The notes beneath the pieces are model-generated. The model searched no databases. It was given only the letters and a program-made list of their open reading frames with translations, and was not told the DNA's origin. 64,000 nucleotides of DNA from Bosea sp. Tri-49 (GTDB taxonomy: Bacteria; Pseudomonadota; Alphaproteobacteria; Rhizobiales; Beijerinckiaceae): contig NZ_CP017946.1 in NCBI RefSeq assembly GCF_003952665.1, forward strand, positions 372,001-436,000, read 5' to 3'. Positions within the stretch are counted from its first letter, which is position 1. Each line of letters begins with the position of its first letter. Positions 14,752-24,786 of this stretch are shown one piece after another. Made by a program: the position numbers and the translations under genes.

Positions 14752-16827
14752 ATGGCCGACGCGTCCGAAGCTCTTGCCCTGCCTGCCGGCAACCCGTTCG
14801 GGCGTGCCTGGGAGACGCCGTTCGGCCTGCCGCCGTTCGCCGAGATCACACCCGAGCATATCCGTGAGGCCTATCCGGCCGCGCTGGAGAAGCACCGGGC
14901 CGAGATCGAGGCGATCAAGACCGAAGCTGCGGCGCCCGACTTCACAAACACGATTGAGGCGCTGGAGCGCTCGGCCCGCGGCATGAGCCGGCTCGGCGGC
15001 GTGTTCTACAATCTCGCCGGGGCCGACACCAACGAAGCGCTGCAGGCGATCGAGCGCGAGATGTCGCCGGTGATGTCGCGGCACTGGTCGGCGATCATGA
15101 TGGATCACGAGCTCTTTGCTCGGGTCGATGCGGTGTTCGCGCAGCGCGAGGGCCTGGGGCTGAACGAAGAGCAATCGCGCCTGCTGGAGCGGACGCATCG
15201 CGGTTTCATCCGCTCGGGCGCCAAGCTCGAAGGCGAGGCCAAGGCCAGGCTCGCCGCCATCAACGAGCGGCTGGCGGGCCTCGGCACTAGCTTTGGCCAG
15301 AACCTGCTCAAGGACGAGGCGAGCTATGCGCTGATCATCGAGGACGAGGCCGATCTCGACGGCCTGCCGTCCTTCGTCATCGCGGCGATGGCCCGCGCCG
15401 CCGCCGACCGCGGCCAGGACGGCAAGCATGCGGTGACGCTGGCGCGCTCGATCATCGAGCCCTTCCTGACCTTTTCGACAAGGCGCGACTTGCGCGAGCA
15501 GGCCTTCACCGCCTGGAGCAAGCGCGGCGAGAATGGCGGCGAGACCGACAACCGCGCCATCGTCGCCGAGATGGTGAGCCTGCGGGCCGAGAAGGCGAAG
15601 CTGCTGGGCTTTGCCACCTTCGCCCATTTCAAGCTCGACGACTCCATGGCGAAGACGCCGGAGAACGTCCGCAACCTGCTCGAACTGGTCTGGAAGCCCG
15701 CCCGCGCCCGCGCTGGGCAGGAGGCGGCCGATCTCGCCGCGCTTGCCCAGAGCGAGGGCGAGAACGCTCCGATCCGCCCGTCCGACTGGCGCTACTACGC
15801 CGAGAAGGTCCGGCAGAAGACCTATGCCCTCGATGAAGCCGTGCTGAAGCCCTATCTCCAGCTCGACAGGATCATCGCCGCCGCCTTCGACACCGCTGGC
15901 AAGCTGTTTGGGCTGTCTTTCGCCGAGCGGCCGGAGCTCAAGGGCTACCATCCGGATGTGCGCGTCTTCGAGGTGACCGAGACCGCGAGCGGCCGGCATA
16001 TCGGCCTCTTCCTCGGCGACTATTTCGCCCGCGCCTCGAAGCGCTCGGGCGCCTGGATGAGCGCCTATCGCGGCCAGCGCAATTTCGACGGCGAGGTCCG
16101 GCCGATCATCGTCAATGTCTGCAATTTCGCCAAGCCCGCGGAGGGCAAGCCGGCGCTGCTCTCGATCGACGATGCCCGCACGCTCTTCCACGAATTCGGC
16201 CATGCCCTGCACGGCCTGCTCTCGGATGTGCATTACGGCTCGCTCGCCGGCACCTCGGTCTCGCGCGATTTCGTCGAACTGCCCTCGCAGCTCTACGAGC
16301 ACTGGTTCCTGACGAGAGAGGTAATGCAGCGCTTCTGCCTGCATGCCGAGACCGGGGAACCGATCCCGGATGCGCTGATCGAGAAGATCAAGCGGGCGCA
16401 GACCTTCAACCAGGGCTTCGCCACGGTGGAATACACCTCCTCGGCGCTGGTCGATCTCGCCTTCCACTCGCTGGAGGCCCCGGCCGAGGTCGATCCGCTC
16501 GCCTTCGAGGCGAAGGAGCTTGCCCGGATCGGGATGCCCAGCGAGATCACCATGCGCCACCGCACGCCGCATTTCTCGCATGTGTTCTCGGGCGACGGAT
16601 ATTCGGCCGGCTATTACAGCTATCTCTGGTCGGAGGTGATGGACGCCGACGCCTTCAACGCCTTCATCGAGGCGGGCGATGTCTTCGCCGCCGAGGTCGC
16701 AGGCAAGCTCAAGCGCTACATCTATTCGGCCGGCGACACGCGCGATCCGGCCGAAGCCTATACGCTGTTCCGGGGACGCCTGCCGACGCCGGATGCGCTG
16801 CTGGAGAAGCGGGGGCTGGCGGCGTAG
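14752..16827 (+). CDS. M3-family oligopeptidase / peptidyl-dipeptidase
   Basis: 691 residues, full length for the M3A thimet-type family. The zinc site is HEFGHALHG with His480 and His484 as ligands and Glu481 as the base; the third ligand Glu lies in DFVELPSQLYEHW. The C-terminal substrate-binding tyrosines appear in FSGDGYSAGYYSYLWSEVMD. Such cytosolic zinc peptidases degrade short peptides, including signal-peptide remnants (oligopeptidase A) or remove C-terminal dipeptides (Dcp); motifs do not separate the two. Start at the ATG after GAGGTTGCCG. It ends the pdxY gene row and runs convergent with a YbaY-META gene 9 bases away. Confidence 0.92.
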   Translation: MADASEALALPAGNPFGRAWETPFGLPPFAEITPEHIREAYPAALEKHRAEIEAIKTEAAAPDFTNTIEALERSARGMSRLGGVFYNLAGADTNEALQAIEREMSPVMSRHWSAIMMDHELFARVDAVFAQREGLGLNEEQSRLLERTHRGFIRSGAKLEGEAKARLAAINERLAGLGTSFGQNLLKDEASYALIIEDEADLDGLPSFVIAAMARAAADRGQDGKHAVTLARSIIEPFLTFSTRRDLREQAFTAWSKRGENGGETDNRAIVAEMVSLRAEKAKLLGFATFAHFKLDDSMAKTPENVRNLLELVWKPARARAGQEAADLAALAQSEGENAPIRPSDWRYYAEKVRQKTYALDEAVLKPYLQLDRIIAAAFDTAGKLFGLSFAERPELKGYHPDVRVFEVTETASGRHIGLFLGDYFARASKRSGAWMSAYRGQRNFDGEVRPIIVNVCNFAKPAEGKPALLSIDDARTLFHEFGHALHGLLSDVHYGSLAGTSVSRDFVELPSQLYEHWFLTREVMQRFCLHAETGEPIPDALIEKIKRAQTFNQGFATVEYTSSALVDLAFHSLEAPAEVDPLAFEAKELARIGMPSEITMRHRTPHFSHVFSGDGYSAGYYSYLWSEVMDADAFNAFIEAGDVFAAEVAGKLKRYIYSAGDTRDPAEAYTLFRGRLPTPDALLEKRGLAA

Positions 16828-16836
16828 CCGCCGCCT

Positions 16837-17571
16837 CTACTCCCGCGTCAGCACGACCAGACGCGCGCCGCGCCCGCTCAGAAGAAAGAGCGCGCCGCGC
16901 TCGATGCGCCAGCTCCGCGTCGCCTCCAGTGACTCGCGGAAATGCCGCTCGACTTGCATGCGCGGCTCGGGGCAGGCCATCATCGTGCCGACCAGCGGTC
17001 CGAAGCGGATCGCCTTGTCGCGGATGGTCGCCTGGCCGCCCATGCCGTTGCAGCCGCTATGGGCGGAGACACGCCCGTCCGACTCGATCTTCAGCGTAGC
17101 GCGGATGCCGGCCGGCAGCGGCCGGCCACGCAGGCTTTCGACGCGCCAGGAACCCGTGGGGCCGCCGACCTCTGCCGGCGGCGCGACGCGCTGGACGACG
17201 ATCTCGCCGCTCGCCTCCGGCACGAGGGCGGCGTGGTGTTCCGTCGTGGTGAACCAGAGCTGGCCACGGACCCTGATCTCGGCGCGCAGGGCGTAGCGGT
17301 GGCCGGGCCGGACGACGGCGTCGTTGAAGCGCAGCCGATAGGCGATCGGCACCGGCCGGCGCGGGACGATCCGCGTGCGGGCGATGGTGCGGGACGGAGC
17401 GTCGGCCAACGAGATGTCGAGCAGGCTCACCTCGACGATGGCGCCGGGAGGCAGCGCGATGCGTTCTCGGTAGACGACCGTGCCCGAGAGCGTGCGTGGC
17501 GCGGCGAGCGCCGGCAGCGGCAGCGCGGCCAATGCGAGGGGCGCGGCGGCGAAGATGCGACGGGTGATCAT
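16837..17571 (-). CDS. Exported YbaY-domain plus META-domain protein
   Basis: 244 residues. A signal peptide (1-24, ending ALAA) is followed by a beta-sandwich of the YbaY/type III secretion chaperone-like class (LSGTVVYRERIALPPGAIVEVSLLDIS). A META domain occupies the C-terminal half (GSWRVESLRGRPLP, SAHSGCNGMGG, GTMMACPE), as in HslJ. META proteins are envelope proteins tied to heat or antibiotic stress. The two-domain combination suggests a periplasmic stability or stress role; this is inference. No lipobox Cys is present. Convergent with the M3 peptidase; upstream lies the AT-rich DUF4238 gene on the same strand. Confidence 0.83.
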   Translation of the reverse strand: MITRRIFAAAPLALAALPLPALAAPRTLSGTVVYRERIALPPGAIVEVSLLDISLADAPSRTIARTRIVPRRPVPIAYRLRFNDAVVRPGHRYALRAEIRVRGQLWFTTTEHHAALVPEASGEIVVQRVAPPAEVGGPTGSWRVESLRGRPLPAGIRATLKIESDGRVSAHSGCNGMGGQATIRDKAIRFGPLVGTMMACPEPRMQVERHFRESLEATRSWRIERGALFLLSGRGARLVVLTRE

Positions 17572-17640
17572 GATGGAACTCTACCATGAACTCTGGCGAC
17601 GATTAGACGCTGTTCTGCCTGGCCATGTTTTGCGTTTACC

Positions 17641-18654
17641 TCAGCTATCATCAGTCCCAGATTGTGAGTTGCGCCATTTGGCTTTTTCGCGGCGCGACCC
17701 AAACACGGTTTCTATTCTTGGGAGAGTGCCGTTAAAGACAAAATTGTCCTCCTTGAAGAAAGAAATCGGGCAAACTGCGGAGTAGTTTTTTACCAGATCC
17801 TCGACTGTTTTCGTTTTTGAGAATACAAATCGATATGCAAATTGAGCAATAGTTCTGTTGTTTCGATTGACTGAATTTTTCTCTATCATATCGGAATGGC
17901 GAAGATGCATTCCTGATCGCAGGACAGGAGTTTTTCTAGATCCAATTATAGCAATTTTAGGCGTTATCGGAAAAATTATATTCAAATACTTTTGAATTGG
18001 TGGATTTGGATACGGAACAATTTTATCATTCATTCTGTTTGAGCCATAATAACAAACTGGATTGTCGCTGGTTATAAAATCAATGTCTGTTTTATTATGA
18101 ACAATCTCGAGTCCAGCAATCTCATATAATTCAGCGAATTCCTTCATTAATTGCGGAATTGCATGTATGGAGCGATGTGGGTCTATCGAGATTTGAACAT
18201 TATCTAGAATATCTTCAAATCCCTCTGGCGGCTCTGGTATCTGCTTCAATCGCTTTAGTTCTTCGAAACGCTTTTGAACTAATGCGGCAAGCCAAAGCTC
18301 AATCCCATCTCTTGCTGCAGGGACGCGGGCCCTTTGCAGCGCTACGAACTGAAAAAACTCTTCAACTCTTCCCTCTGCGGATTTTCCTTGAGAAAAGCTG
18401 TCTACAATTGGAGGCCAGTGAGTTTCGAGTTCCGAGAAGAAATCTTCAAGCCTATTATTGTCTTGGCGGCCCCCTTCGATCGGCTGCGAATAATAGTATC
18501 GTTCGAATCCGATTGCGTTTGGTTTGAGATATAGTGGCTGGTTTGGTGTATCTTTTTTGTATGCAAATACCTTTCCTTTATTATCAGTAAATCTTTCCAA
18601 ATATGCAATTGGTATATAGTGGTGCTTCTTTTTCTGTTTGATATCTTGTGTCAT
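17641..18654 (-). CDS. DUF4238 protein, AT-rich, probably acquired
   Basis: 337 residues. The N-terminal KKKHHYIPIAYLERFTD with a His-His pair and Tyr-Leu-x2-Phe is the DUF4238 signature; a second conserved patch is DIDFITSDNPVCYYG around residue 220. The function of the family is unknown. Composition is strikingly unlike its surroundings: 17821-17880 has 18 G/C of 60, while 17401-17460 next door has 41 of 60. The ATG at 18654 was chosen because the longer frame would run into the lipoprotein gene and reads unlike the family. No transposase, integrase or tRNA adjoins. It is probably horizontally acquired cargo, and defence or toxin roles can only be guessed. Confidence 0.85.
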   Translation of the reverse strand: MTQDIKQKKKHHYIPIAYLERFTDNKGKVFAYKKDTPNQPLYLKPNAIGFERYYYSQPIEGGRQDNNRLEDFFSELETHWPPIVDSFSQGKSAEGRVEEFFQFVALQRARVPAARDGIELWLAALVQKRFEELKRLKQIPEPPEGFEDILDNVQISIDPHRSIHAIPQLMKEFAELYEIAGLEIVHNKTDIDFITSDNPVCYYGSNRMNDKIVPYPNPPIQKYLNIIFPITPKIAIIGSRKTPVLRSGMHLRHSDMIEKNSVNRNNRTIAQFAYRFVFSKTKTVEDLVKNYSAVCPISFFKEDNFVFNGTLPRIETVFGSRREKAKWRNSQSGTDDS

Positions 18655-18679
18655 GTTTCTCGGTAGTTTTGTCTTGTTG

Positions 18680-19021
18680 TCACGGATAGCCGAACTTCGT
18701 CCGTGTCGCGCGGATCTGGGAAATCGCTCCGCCATCATTGCCGGCGGCGCAGCTCTTGCGCGCGGTGTCGATCTCGGCGCTGACGCGGGTGTGGACGCCC
18801 TTGGTGGTGTGGCCAGTCGAGAGATCGTTGTCCATCACCGCCTGGAAGCGATCGACCTCGCCGGCGCAGCCCGTGCCGGTCGGCATGCGGAAGGTGTTCG
18901 GCGTGACCCCGGTCGGTGCCTGCTCGGGCGAGGGCGCCGGCGGCGGTCCGCCCGACGGCGTCTGGCAGGCGGCTAGCAGCAGCACGGTGAGAGCCGGTAC
19001 GAGGATCGATGTGGTGCGCAT
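18680..19021 (-). CDS. Small lipoprotein
   Basis: 113 residues. The signal sequence MRTTSILVPALTVLLLAAC has a good lipobox (LAAC), so the mature protein would be lipid-anchored at Cys19. A Pro/Gly-rich linker (SGGPPPAPSPEQAP) leads to a compact C-terminal domain with one Cys pair (TGTGCAGEVDRFQAVMDND and RKSCAAGNDGGAISQIRATRT). That domain occurs in short exported proteins of related bacteria, but I cannot name a function. It lies between the DUF4238 island and the DUF1275 gene on the same strand. Confidence 0.72.
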   Translation of the reverse strand: MRTTSILVPALTVLLLAACQTPSGGPPPAPSPEQAPTGVTPNTFRMPTGTGCAGEVDRFQAVMDNDLSTGHTTKGVHTRVSAEIDTARKSCAAGNDGGAISQIRATRTKFGYP

Positions 19022-19103
19022 GGGCAAGGCTCCGGCGGGTAGGGACGGAACCATGGTCGATTCCGTCTTCAAGGCAAAGTCTCCTCGCAGAAGGAAGGGC
19101 CGC

Positions 19104-19745
19104 TCAGTCCTCAATGGGCATGAAGAGGGCGACGACGGTGAAGCAGCCTGCCGCCGCGACCGTTAGCCAGATCGCGTGCAAGCCGATCTGGCGATATGCG
19201 AAGGCTCCGAGGATCGCGCCAACGAGCAGGCTGAGCCACAGCGTGAGATGGCGCAGGAAGGCGAGCTTCGGTCCGCCTAGCAGGGCGCCGGCGAGGCGCT
19301 GCCCCATCTTGACCAAGGTGCCGGTCATGTAGGTCAGACCGATCGTGACCTCGCCGTCGCGCTGGAAGACGGCGTTCTCGGCGCCCATCGCCAGAGCGAG
19401 GATGCCCGCGGCGGCGATGCTAAATCCGATCGTGTCGAGCCCGGCCGACAGGGCCAGTGCCAAGGTCACGAAGGCGAGCACCGCGGCCTGACGTCGTCGC
19501 CTGCCGACATGGCCGGCGAGCGAGCCGCAGACCACGCCGAAAACGAAGAGGGCGACGATCATGCCCGCCAGCAGGATGCCGCCCATGCGGCCCTCCGCCA
19601 GCTCGATGCCGAGGCGGGTGGTGTTGCCGGTCATGAACGAGACGAAGAAGCCGCCGAGGCTGAGGAAACCGAGGGCATCGACGAAGCCGGCCAGCCCCGA
19701 GAGGCCGATGGCAAGCCCGATGGCGGGGCGGTCGTAGCGCAGCAT
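19104..19745 (-). CDS. DUF1275 (YoaK-like) membrane protein
   Basis: 213 residues from the chosen ATG, with about six hydrophobic helices. The DUF1275 pattern is clear: LSGLAGFVDALGFLSLGGFFVSFMTGNTTRL near the N-terminus, with Thr-Gly-Asn-Thr, and ITIGLTYMTGTLVKMGQ-like repetition in the second half, an internal duplication typical of the family. It is an inner-membrane protein of unknown substrate. An alternative start at 19802 would add 19 residues; GGAG is nearer the 19745 ATG, and MLRYDRPAIGLA resembles the usual beginning. Confidence 0.82.
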   Translation of the reverse strand: MLRYDRPAIGLAIGLSGLAGFVDALGFLSLGGFFVSFMTGNTTRLGIELAEGRMGGILLAGMIVALFVFGVVCGSLAGHVGRRRRQAAVLAFVTLALALSAGLDTIGFSIAAAGILALAMGAENAVFQRDGEVTIGLTYMTGTLVKMGQRLAGALLGGPKLAFLRHLTLWLSLLVGAILGAFAYRQIGLHAIWLTVAAAGCFTVVALFMPIED

Positions 19746-19897
19746 CGATACGGCACTCCGGTTATGCGGACCGGCCCAATGCGTCATCGTCGGCCGAATC
19801 ACGTCATCAGATTAATCCACGCACCTCATCCGTCATTCCCGCGCGCCGGAGCTTTGCGCACTTACTCCCGTCACAATTCGACGGAACGCTGGCCGAC

Positions 19898-20383
19898 ATG
19901 ACCCTGCTGCACACCACCGAGCTCGAAATCTTCGCCGACTACTTCCAGTTCTATCTCCAGGACGAGGCGGTCAACGAGGATTGGGGAGCTTTCTGGACGG
20001 ACGAGACGGTGGAGCGGATGCTCGCCGTCGGCGAATGCTCGGTCGGCATCGCCACTGCCAGGAACATGAATGTCCCGGTCGTGGTCTCGGTGCATGACGC
20101 GGCGCCGGAGCCCGATTTCGACGAATGGGAGCTGGTCAATGAATGCTCCTTCCGCGTGCGCTCGGGGCAGGTGATGGTGATCGGCTGCACAGAGGGCAGT
20201 CCCCAGGAGCGTGCGCGCTTTTCGCTCGCTCCTGGACCCTATCGGGTGCGGGTCTCCTATGTCGGTCTCGACAGCCTGAGCGAGGACGGGCTGGAGGGGG
20301 ACGACTTCTATCGACTGCAGGTCTGGCCAGCGCCGCTCGCCGTCACCAGGACGCTGAAGGAGCGGGCAAGCGCTGCGGGCTGA
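19898..20383 (+). CDS. Conserved hypothetical protein (ComJ-like pattern)
   Basis: 161 residues, cytosolic, mostly beta-strand in appearance, acidic. Motifs that I recognise as recurring in uncharacterised proteins of this kind are LEIFADYFQFYLQDE at the start, TARNMNVPVVVSVHD in the middle and VSYVGLDSLSEDGLEGDDFYR near the end. A loose likeness to the nuclease-inhibitor ComJ is possible but I cannot confirm it. It stands upstream of the leuA leader region and is probably an independent gene. Confidence 0.65.
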   Translation: MTLLHTTELEIFADYFQFYLQDEAVNEDWGAFWTDETVERMLAVGECSVGIATARNMNVPVVVSVHDAAPEPDFDEWELVNECSFRVRSGQVMVIGCTEGSPQERARFSLAPGPYRVRVSYVGLDSLSEDGLEGDDFYRLQVWPAPLAVTRTLKERASAAG

Positions 20384-20530
20384 CTCTGCGCACGAACATT
20401 CAAGACCTCCGAGGCTTGCCTTCCTAGGCTGCGATCCGGTAGACAGCTTCCGTCGACGAGAGGATCGTTCGTGGCCGCATTCGCCACCCATGCCGAGAGC
20501 CAGAACCGCGCCGCTGCGCGGACGGCCGGC

Positions 20531-20593
20531 ATGTGCGCTCCTTTGCGCGCTCCCTCGCTCCTTGGTCAGCTGCTTCTTCTTACCAGCCCCTGA
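20531..20593 (+). CDS. leuL: Leucine-rich leader peptide upstream of leuA
   Basis: A 20-codon frame: ATG at 20531, TGA at 20591-20593, encoding MCAPLRAPSLLGQLLLLTSP. Seven of 20 residues are Leu, with the cluster LLGQLLLL in codons 10-17, immediately before a strong hairpin and 114 bases before leuA. Leucine-rich leaders that sense charged leucyl-tRNA are established upstream of leu genes in other proteobacteria; this one fits that logic. The ribosome site is weak (GGACGG), and the hairpin arm overlaps the stop codon, so the exact switching mechanism is not clear. Too short for routine gene callers. Confidence 0.68.
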   Translation: MCAPLRAPSLLGQLLLLTSP

Positions 20594-20629
20594 GGGCCGG
20601 CCGGGCACGTGTGCCTGGGCGCTCAGGGG
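20587..20629 (+). promoter_or_regulatory. Putative leuA attenuator hairpin
   Basis: Outer stem CCCCTGAG (20587-20594) pairs with CTCAGGGG (20622-20629); the inner part can form CCGGGCAC/GTGCCTGG. The 5' arm includes the leader stop codon. No T-run follows, so either Rho or a translational effect may be involved. Alternative pairings exist: GGCCGGC just before the leader ATG can pair with GCCGGCC at 20596-20602, and GTCCT at 20685 can pair with AGGAC at 20696, which covers the leuA ribosome site. Confidence 0.5.
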
Positions 20630-20707
20630 ATGACGGGAACCAAGCCCTAGACCCTTCGCGCCTGCCTGAATCGATGCGCGGCGCGTCCTGACCCAAGGAC
20701 CAAGACC

Positions 20708-22270
<1,563 letters not shown>

Positions 22271-22291
22271 ACTTCCAGACTTGGCTTCTCG

Positions 22292-22342
22292 ATGAGCCGT
22301 TGTGCCGTGCTGTGACCAGCGCGGCACACCGGCTCATTTTTT
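22292..22342 (+). terminator. Rho-independent terminator of leuA
   Basis: A 16-bp stem with one mismatch (22292-22307 with 22322-22337; the arms begin ATGAGCCG and end CGGCTCAT), a 14-base loop and then TTTTTT. It is the most canonical terminator in the window and lies 21 bases after the leuA stop. Confidence 0.93.
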
Positions 22343-22423
22343 GCTTGGGCGAGGGAACAAAGTCTGGATTCGTAAAACGGGTGTCGCTCTCATGTGCGTG
22401 GGGATCACCGCGAGACATTCTCG

Positions 22424-24640
22424 ATGAAGTTGCTGCGCCTATTGCCGATGGGCGTGCTGGCAGTGCTGAGCGCGCAGCCCGTCGCAGCCTATGCGCCCGC
22501 CTCCGTGCCGGAGCAGGCAGAGCGCGCGCAGGAACGCGTCCGTCTCTGCATGGGCGCGATCGAGGCCGGGGGCAGGGAGCGGCGCGCCGCCTGCGATGAG
22601 GCCCTGAGCAGCGAATTCAACCGCACCGTCCGTGCCGATCTCCTCGCCAGCCGCGGCTGGTTGTCCGAAGCCGAGAACGCTCTCAACGACGCCCTGCGCG
22701 ATTTCGATGCGGCGCTCAAGGCGGTGCCGAATCACCTGGCCGCCTTGCGGGGCCGGGCACATACCCTGTCCGAACTCGGCCGGCATGCCGAGGCCGCGAC
22801 GCTGATCGAGCGGGCGATGGTCCTCGGCGGGCGCGCGACGCTGCTGGCTGACCGCGCCTTGCTGCGCGAGCGCGCCGGCAACGTCGCCGGAGCCCGCGCA
22901 GATCTCGATGGCGCCATTGCGCTCGATCCGTCGAATAGTTGGGCGCGCGGCGCGCGGGGGCGGTTCCTGCAGGTCGAAAGCGAGCACGAAGCGGCCCTGG
23001 TTGATTTCGACGCTGCGCTCGCGCTCGAACCGGAGGTCACCTCCTATCACTACCGCCGCGGCCTCTCGCTCGCTGCGCTGGCGCGGCCTCGCGAGGCGAT
23101 CGCCGCCTTCGACGGCGCCCTGCGGCTGGAGCCGGCCGTCGCCCAGGTCTGGCTCGAGCGTGGGCGCGCCTTCGAGGCGCTAGGCCATGAAGGCCCCGCG
23201 CTTGCCAGCTACGAGCGGGCACTGCGTCTCGATGCGCGCCATGAGGCGTCGCTGTCACGGCGCGCCTTTCTCCTGCAGCGCACAGGCCGGCTCGAGGAGG
23301 CGATAGCCGCCTATGACCGGCTGCTCGCAGTCCAGCCAGCCACCGCCTTCGGGTTGAACAATCGCGCTGGCCTGCTCGCTGGGCTTGGTCGGCGCGAGGA
23401 GGCGCTGCGCGATCTCGACCGCGCCGTCGCGCTCGTTCCTGGCGACGGCAACGCGCTGCGCAACCGCGCGCAGCTCCTGCTGCAGCTCGGCCGTAATGAT
23501 CAGGCACTGCGCGATCTCGATCGGGCCGGTCCCGGCCATGACGCCGGAGCCTGGCAGGGCATGCGCGGCGATGCGCTGCTCGCGCTCGGCCGGCCGCTAC
23601 CGGCGCTGGACGCCTATCGCGCGGCACTCGCGCTGAGACCGCAGGATCGCGCCACATTGTTCGGCTTCGGGCTGGCGCAGGAGGTCCGGGGCGACCGGAG
23701 CGCGGCAGCCGCGGCCTATGGCGCTCTGCTCGCGGTCGATCCGGAGCATGAAGGGGCGCTTGAGCGTCGGGAAGAGCTGCTGCCGGCGCTCGGTCGCTCG
23801 ATCGAGGTCTGGCCGTCGCGGCTCGCTGGACTGCTGCGGGGCGTGAGCGGCGCCTATGGGCGGGAGCGCGAGGCGGTGCAAGGCCTCTATCGCGCGCTGC
23901 GGCCGCAGCCGCAGCCAGCTCTTGTCTCGCCAGCCCCGCCGAACCCGCTCGCGGCGCTCGACGCGGCGCTCGCTCTCGACGCCTTCGATGTTCCGCGCCT
24001 GATCCGCCGGGCCCAGTTCAGTATTGGCCAGTCGCAGCGGGAGGCGCAGGCGCGGGCCGATCTCGCCGTTGCCCTGCTGCTCGAGCCGGAGAATCCGGCG
24101 GCTCTAGTGCAGCGCGCCCGGCTGAGTTTCCGGGACGGTGCCTATGCCGCGGCCCAGGCCGATGCCGAAGCGGCGCTGCGCAGCGAGCCGCGCTCCGTCG
24201 AGGCGCTGTTCCAGCGGGCGAGGGCGCTGACAGTGCGCGGCCAGCTGAGCGCTGCGCTGAAGGCCTATGACGATGTCGTTGCGGTCGCGCCTGCCAATGC
24301 TGCTGCCCTGCTCAATCGTGCGCTGCTGCTGCAGCATGCCCGCGAATACGATCGTGCGCTGGCCGACCTCGACGCTGCCGTCGCGGCCAATCGGGCCGAT
24401 CCCGATGGCTGGGTGGCGCGCGCCGCGTTGCGGACGGCACTCGGCCAGAACGAAGCGGCGATCGCCGATTTCGACCGGGCGCTCTCGCTCGATGCCCGCC
24501 TCGGCCAGGCCTGGTATGGCCGCGCCATCGCGCATCAGCGCCGCGGCGACGCGGCCGAAGCGGCGGCCGACTTCGCTAAGGCAAAGGCGCTCGATGCGCG
24601 GGCCGAGGAGCGCTACCGCGCCTTCGGTATGGCGCCCTGA
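22424..24640 (+). CDS. Exported tetratricopeptide-repeat protein
   Basis: 738 residues. A signal peptide at the N-terminus (MKLLRLLPMGVLAVLSAQP, cleavage near AAYA) is followed by an array of 34-residue TPR units across nearly the whole length, recognisable by A-L-x-D-F/L-D-x-A-L-x-L-x-P repeats (for example ALVDFDAALALEPE and AIADFDRALSLDAR). There is an interruption around residues 455-540 that reads Pro/Leu-rich. TPR arrays bind peptides and scaffold envelope assembly; the partner is unknown. The ATG at 22424 gives a proper signal peptide; its ribosome site is weak. Probably monocistronic between the leuA terminator and the permease gene. Confidence 0.85.
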   Translation: MKLLRLLPMGVLAVLSAQPVAAYAPASVPEQAERAQERVRLCMGAIEAGGRERRAACDEALSSEFNRTVRADLLASRGWLSEAENALNDALRDFDAALKAVPNHLAALRGRAHTLSELGRHAEAATLIERAMVLGGRATLLADRALLRERAGNVAGARADLDGAIALDPSNSWARGARGRFLQVESEHEAALVDFDAALALEPEVTSYHYRRGLSLAALARPREAIAAFDGALRLEPAVAQVWLERGRAFEALGHEGPALASYERALRLDARHEASLSRRAFLLQRTGRLEEAIAAYDRLLAVQPATAFGLNNRAGLLAGLGRREEALRDLDRAVALVPGDGNALRNRAQLLLQLGRNDQALRDLDRAGPGHDAGAWQGMRGDALLALGRPLPALDAYRAALALRPQDRATLFGFGLAQEVRGDRSAAAAAYGALLAVDPEHEGALERREELLPALGRSIEVWPSRLAGLLRGVSGAYGREREAVQGLYRALRPQPQPALVSPAPPNPLAALDAALALDAFDVPRLIRRAQFSIGQSQREAQARADLAVALLLEPENPAALVQRARLSFRDGAYAAAQADAEAALRSEPRSVEALFQRARALTVRGQLSAALKAYDDVVAVAPANAAALLNRALLLQHAREYDRALADLDAAVAANRADPDGWVARAALRTALGQNEAAIADFDRALSLDARLGQAWYGRAIAHQRRGDAAEAAADFAKAKALDARAEERYRAFGMAP

Positions 24641-24786
24641 CGGACGGGTTTCTCCGCGGGTAGCTTATCAAGCGTAGATTTGCGCTGTTTGCGGTGGACG
24701 GCGCGCGCTGTTCGCTTGGCGCAGGCCCGATTCTTGCCACTATTCGCTTCCGATGCGCATGCGCGCGGTGGCTGGGAGCGGGGACG

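Noticed and set aside
14698..16581. 627-codon open frame on the minus strand opposite the M3 peptidase gene
   Set aside because: It is the antisense shadow of a gene with intact HEFGH motif and good family length; its protein is Arg/Leu/Gly-rich without recognisable domains.
17641..18738. Start of the DUF4238 gene at 18738
   Set aside because: The first 28 residues would overlap the lipoprotein gene and do not fit the family; ATG at 18654 directly precedes the conserved KKKHHYIP region.
20411..20446. Candidate leuA leader promoter TTGCCT with GTAGAC
   Set aside because: The -10 matches poorly to consensus, so the leuA promoter remains unassigned.
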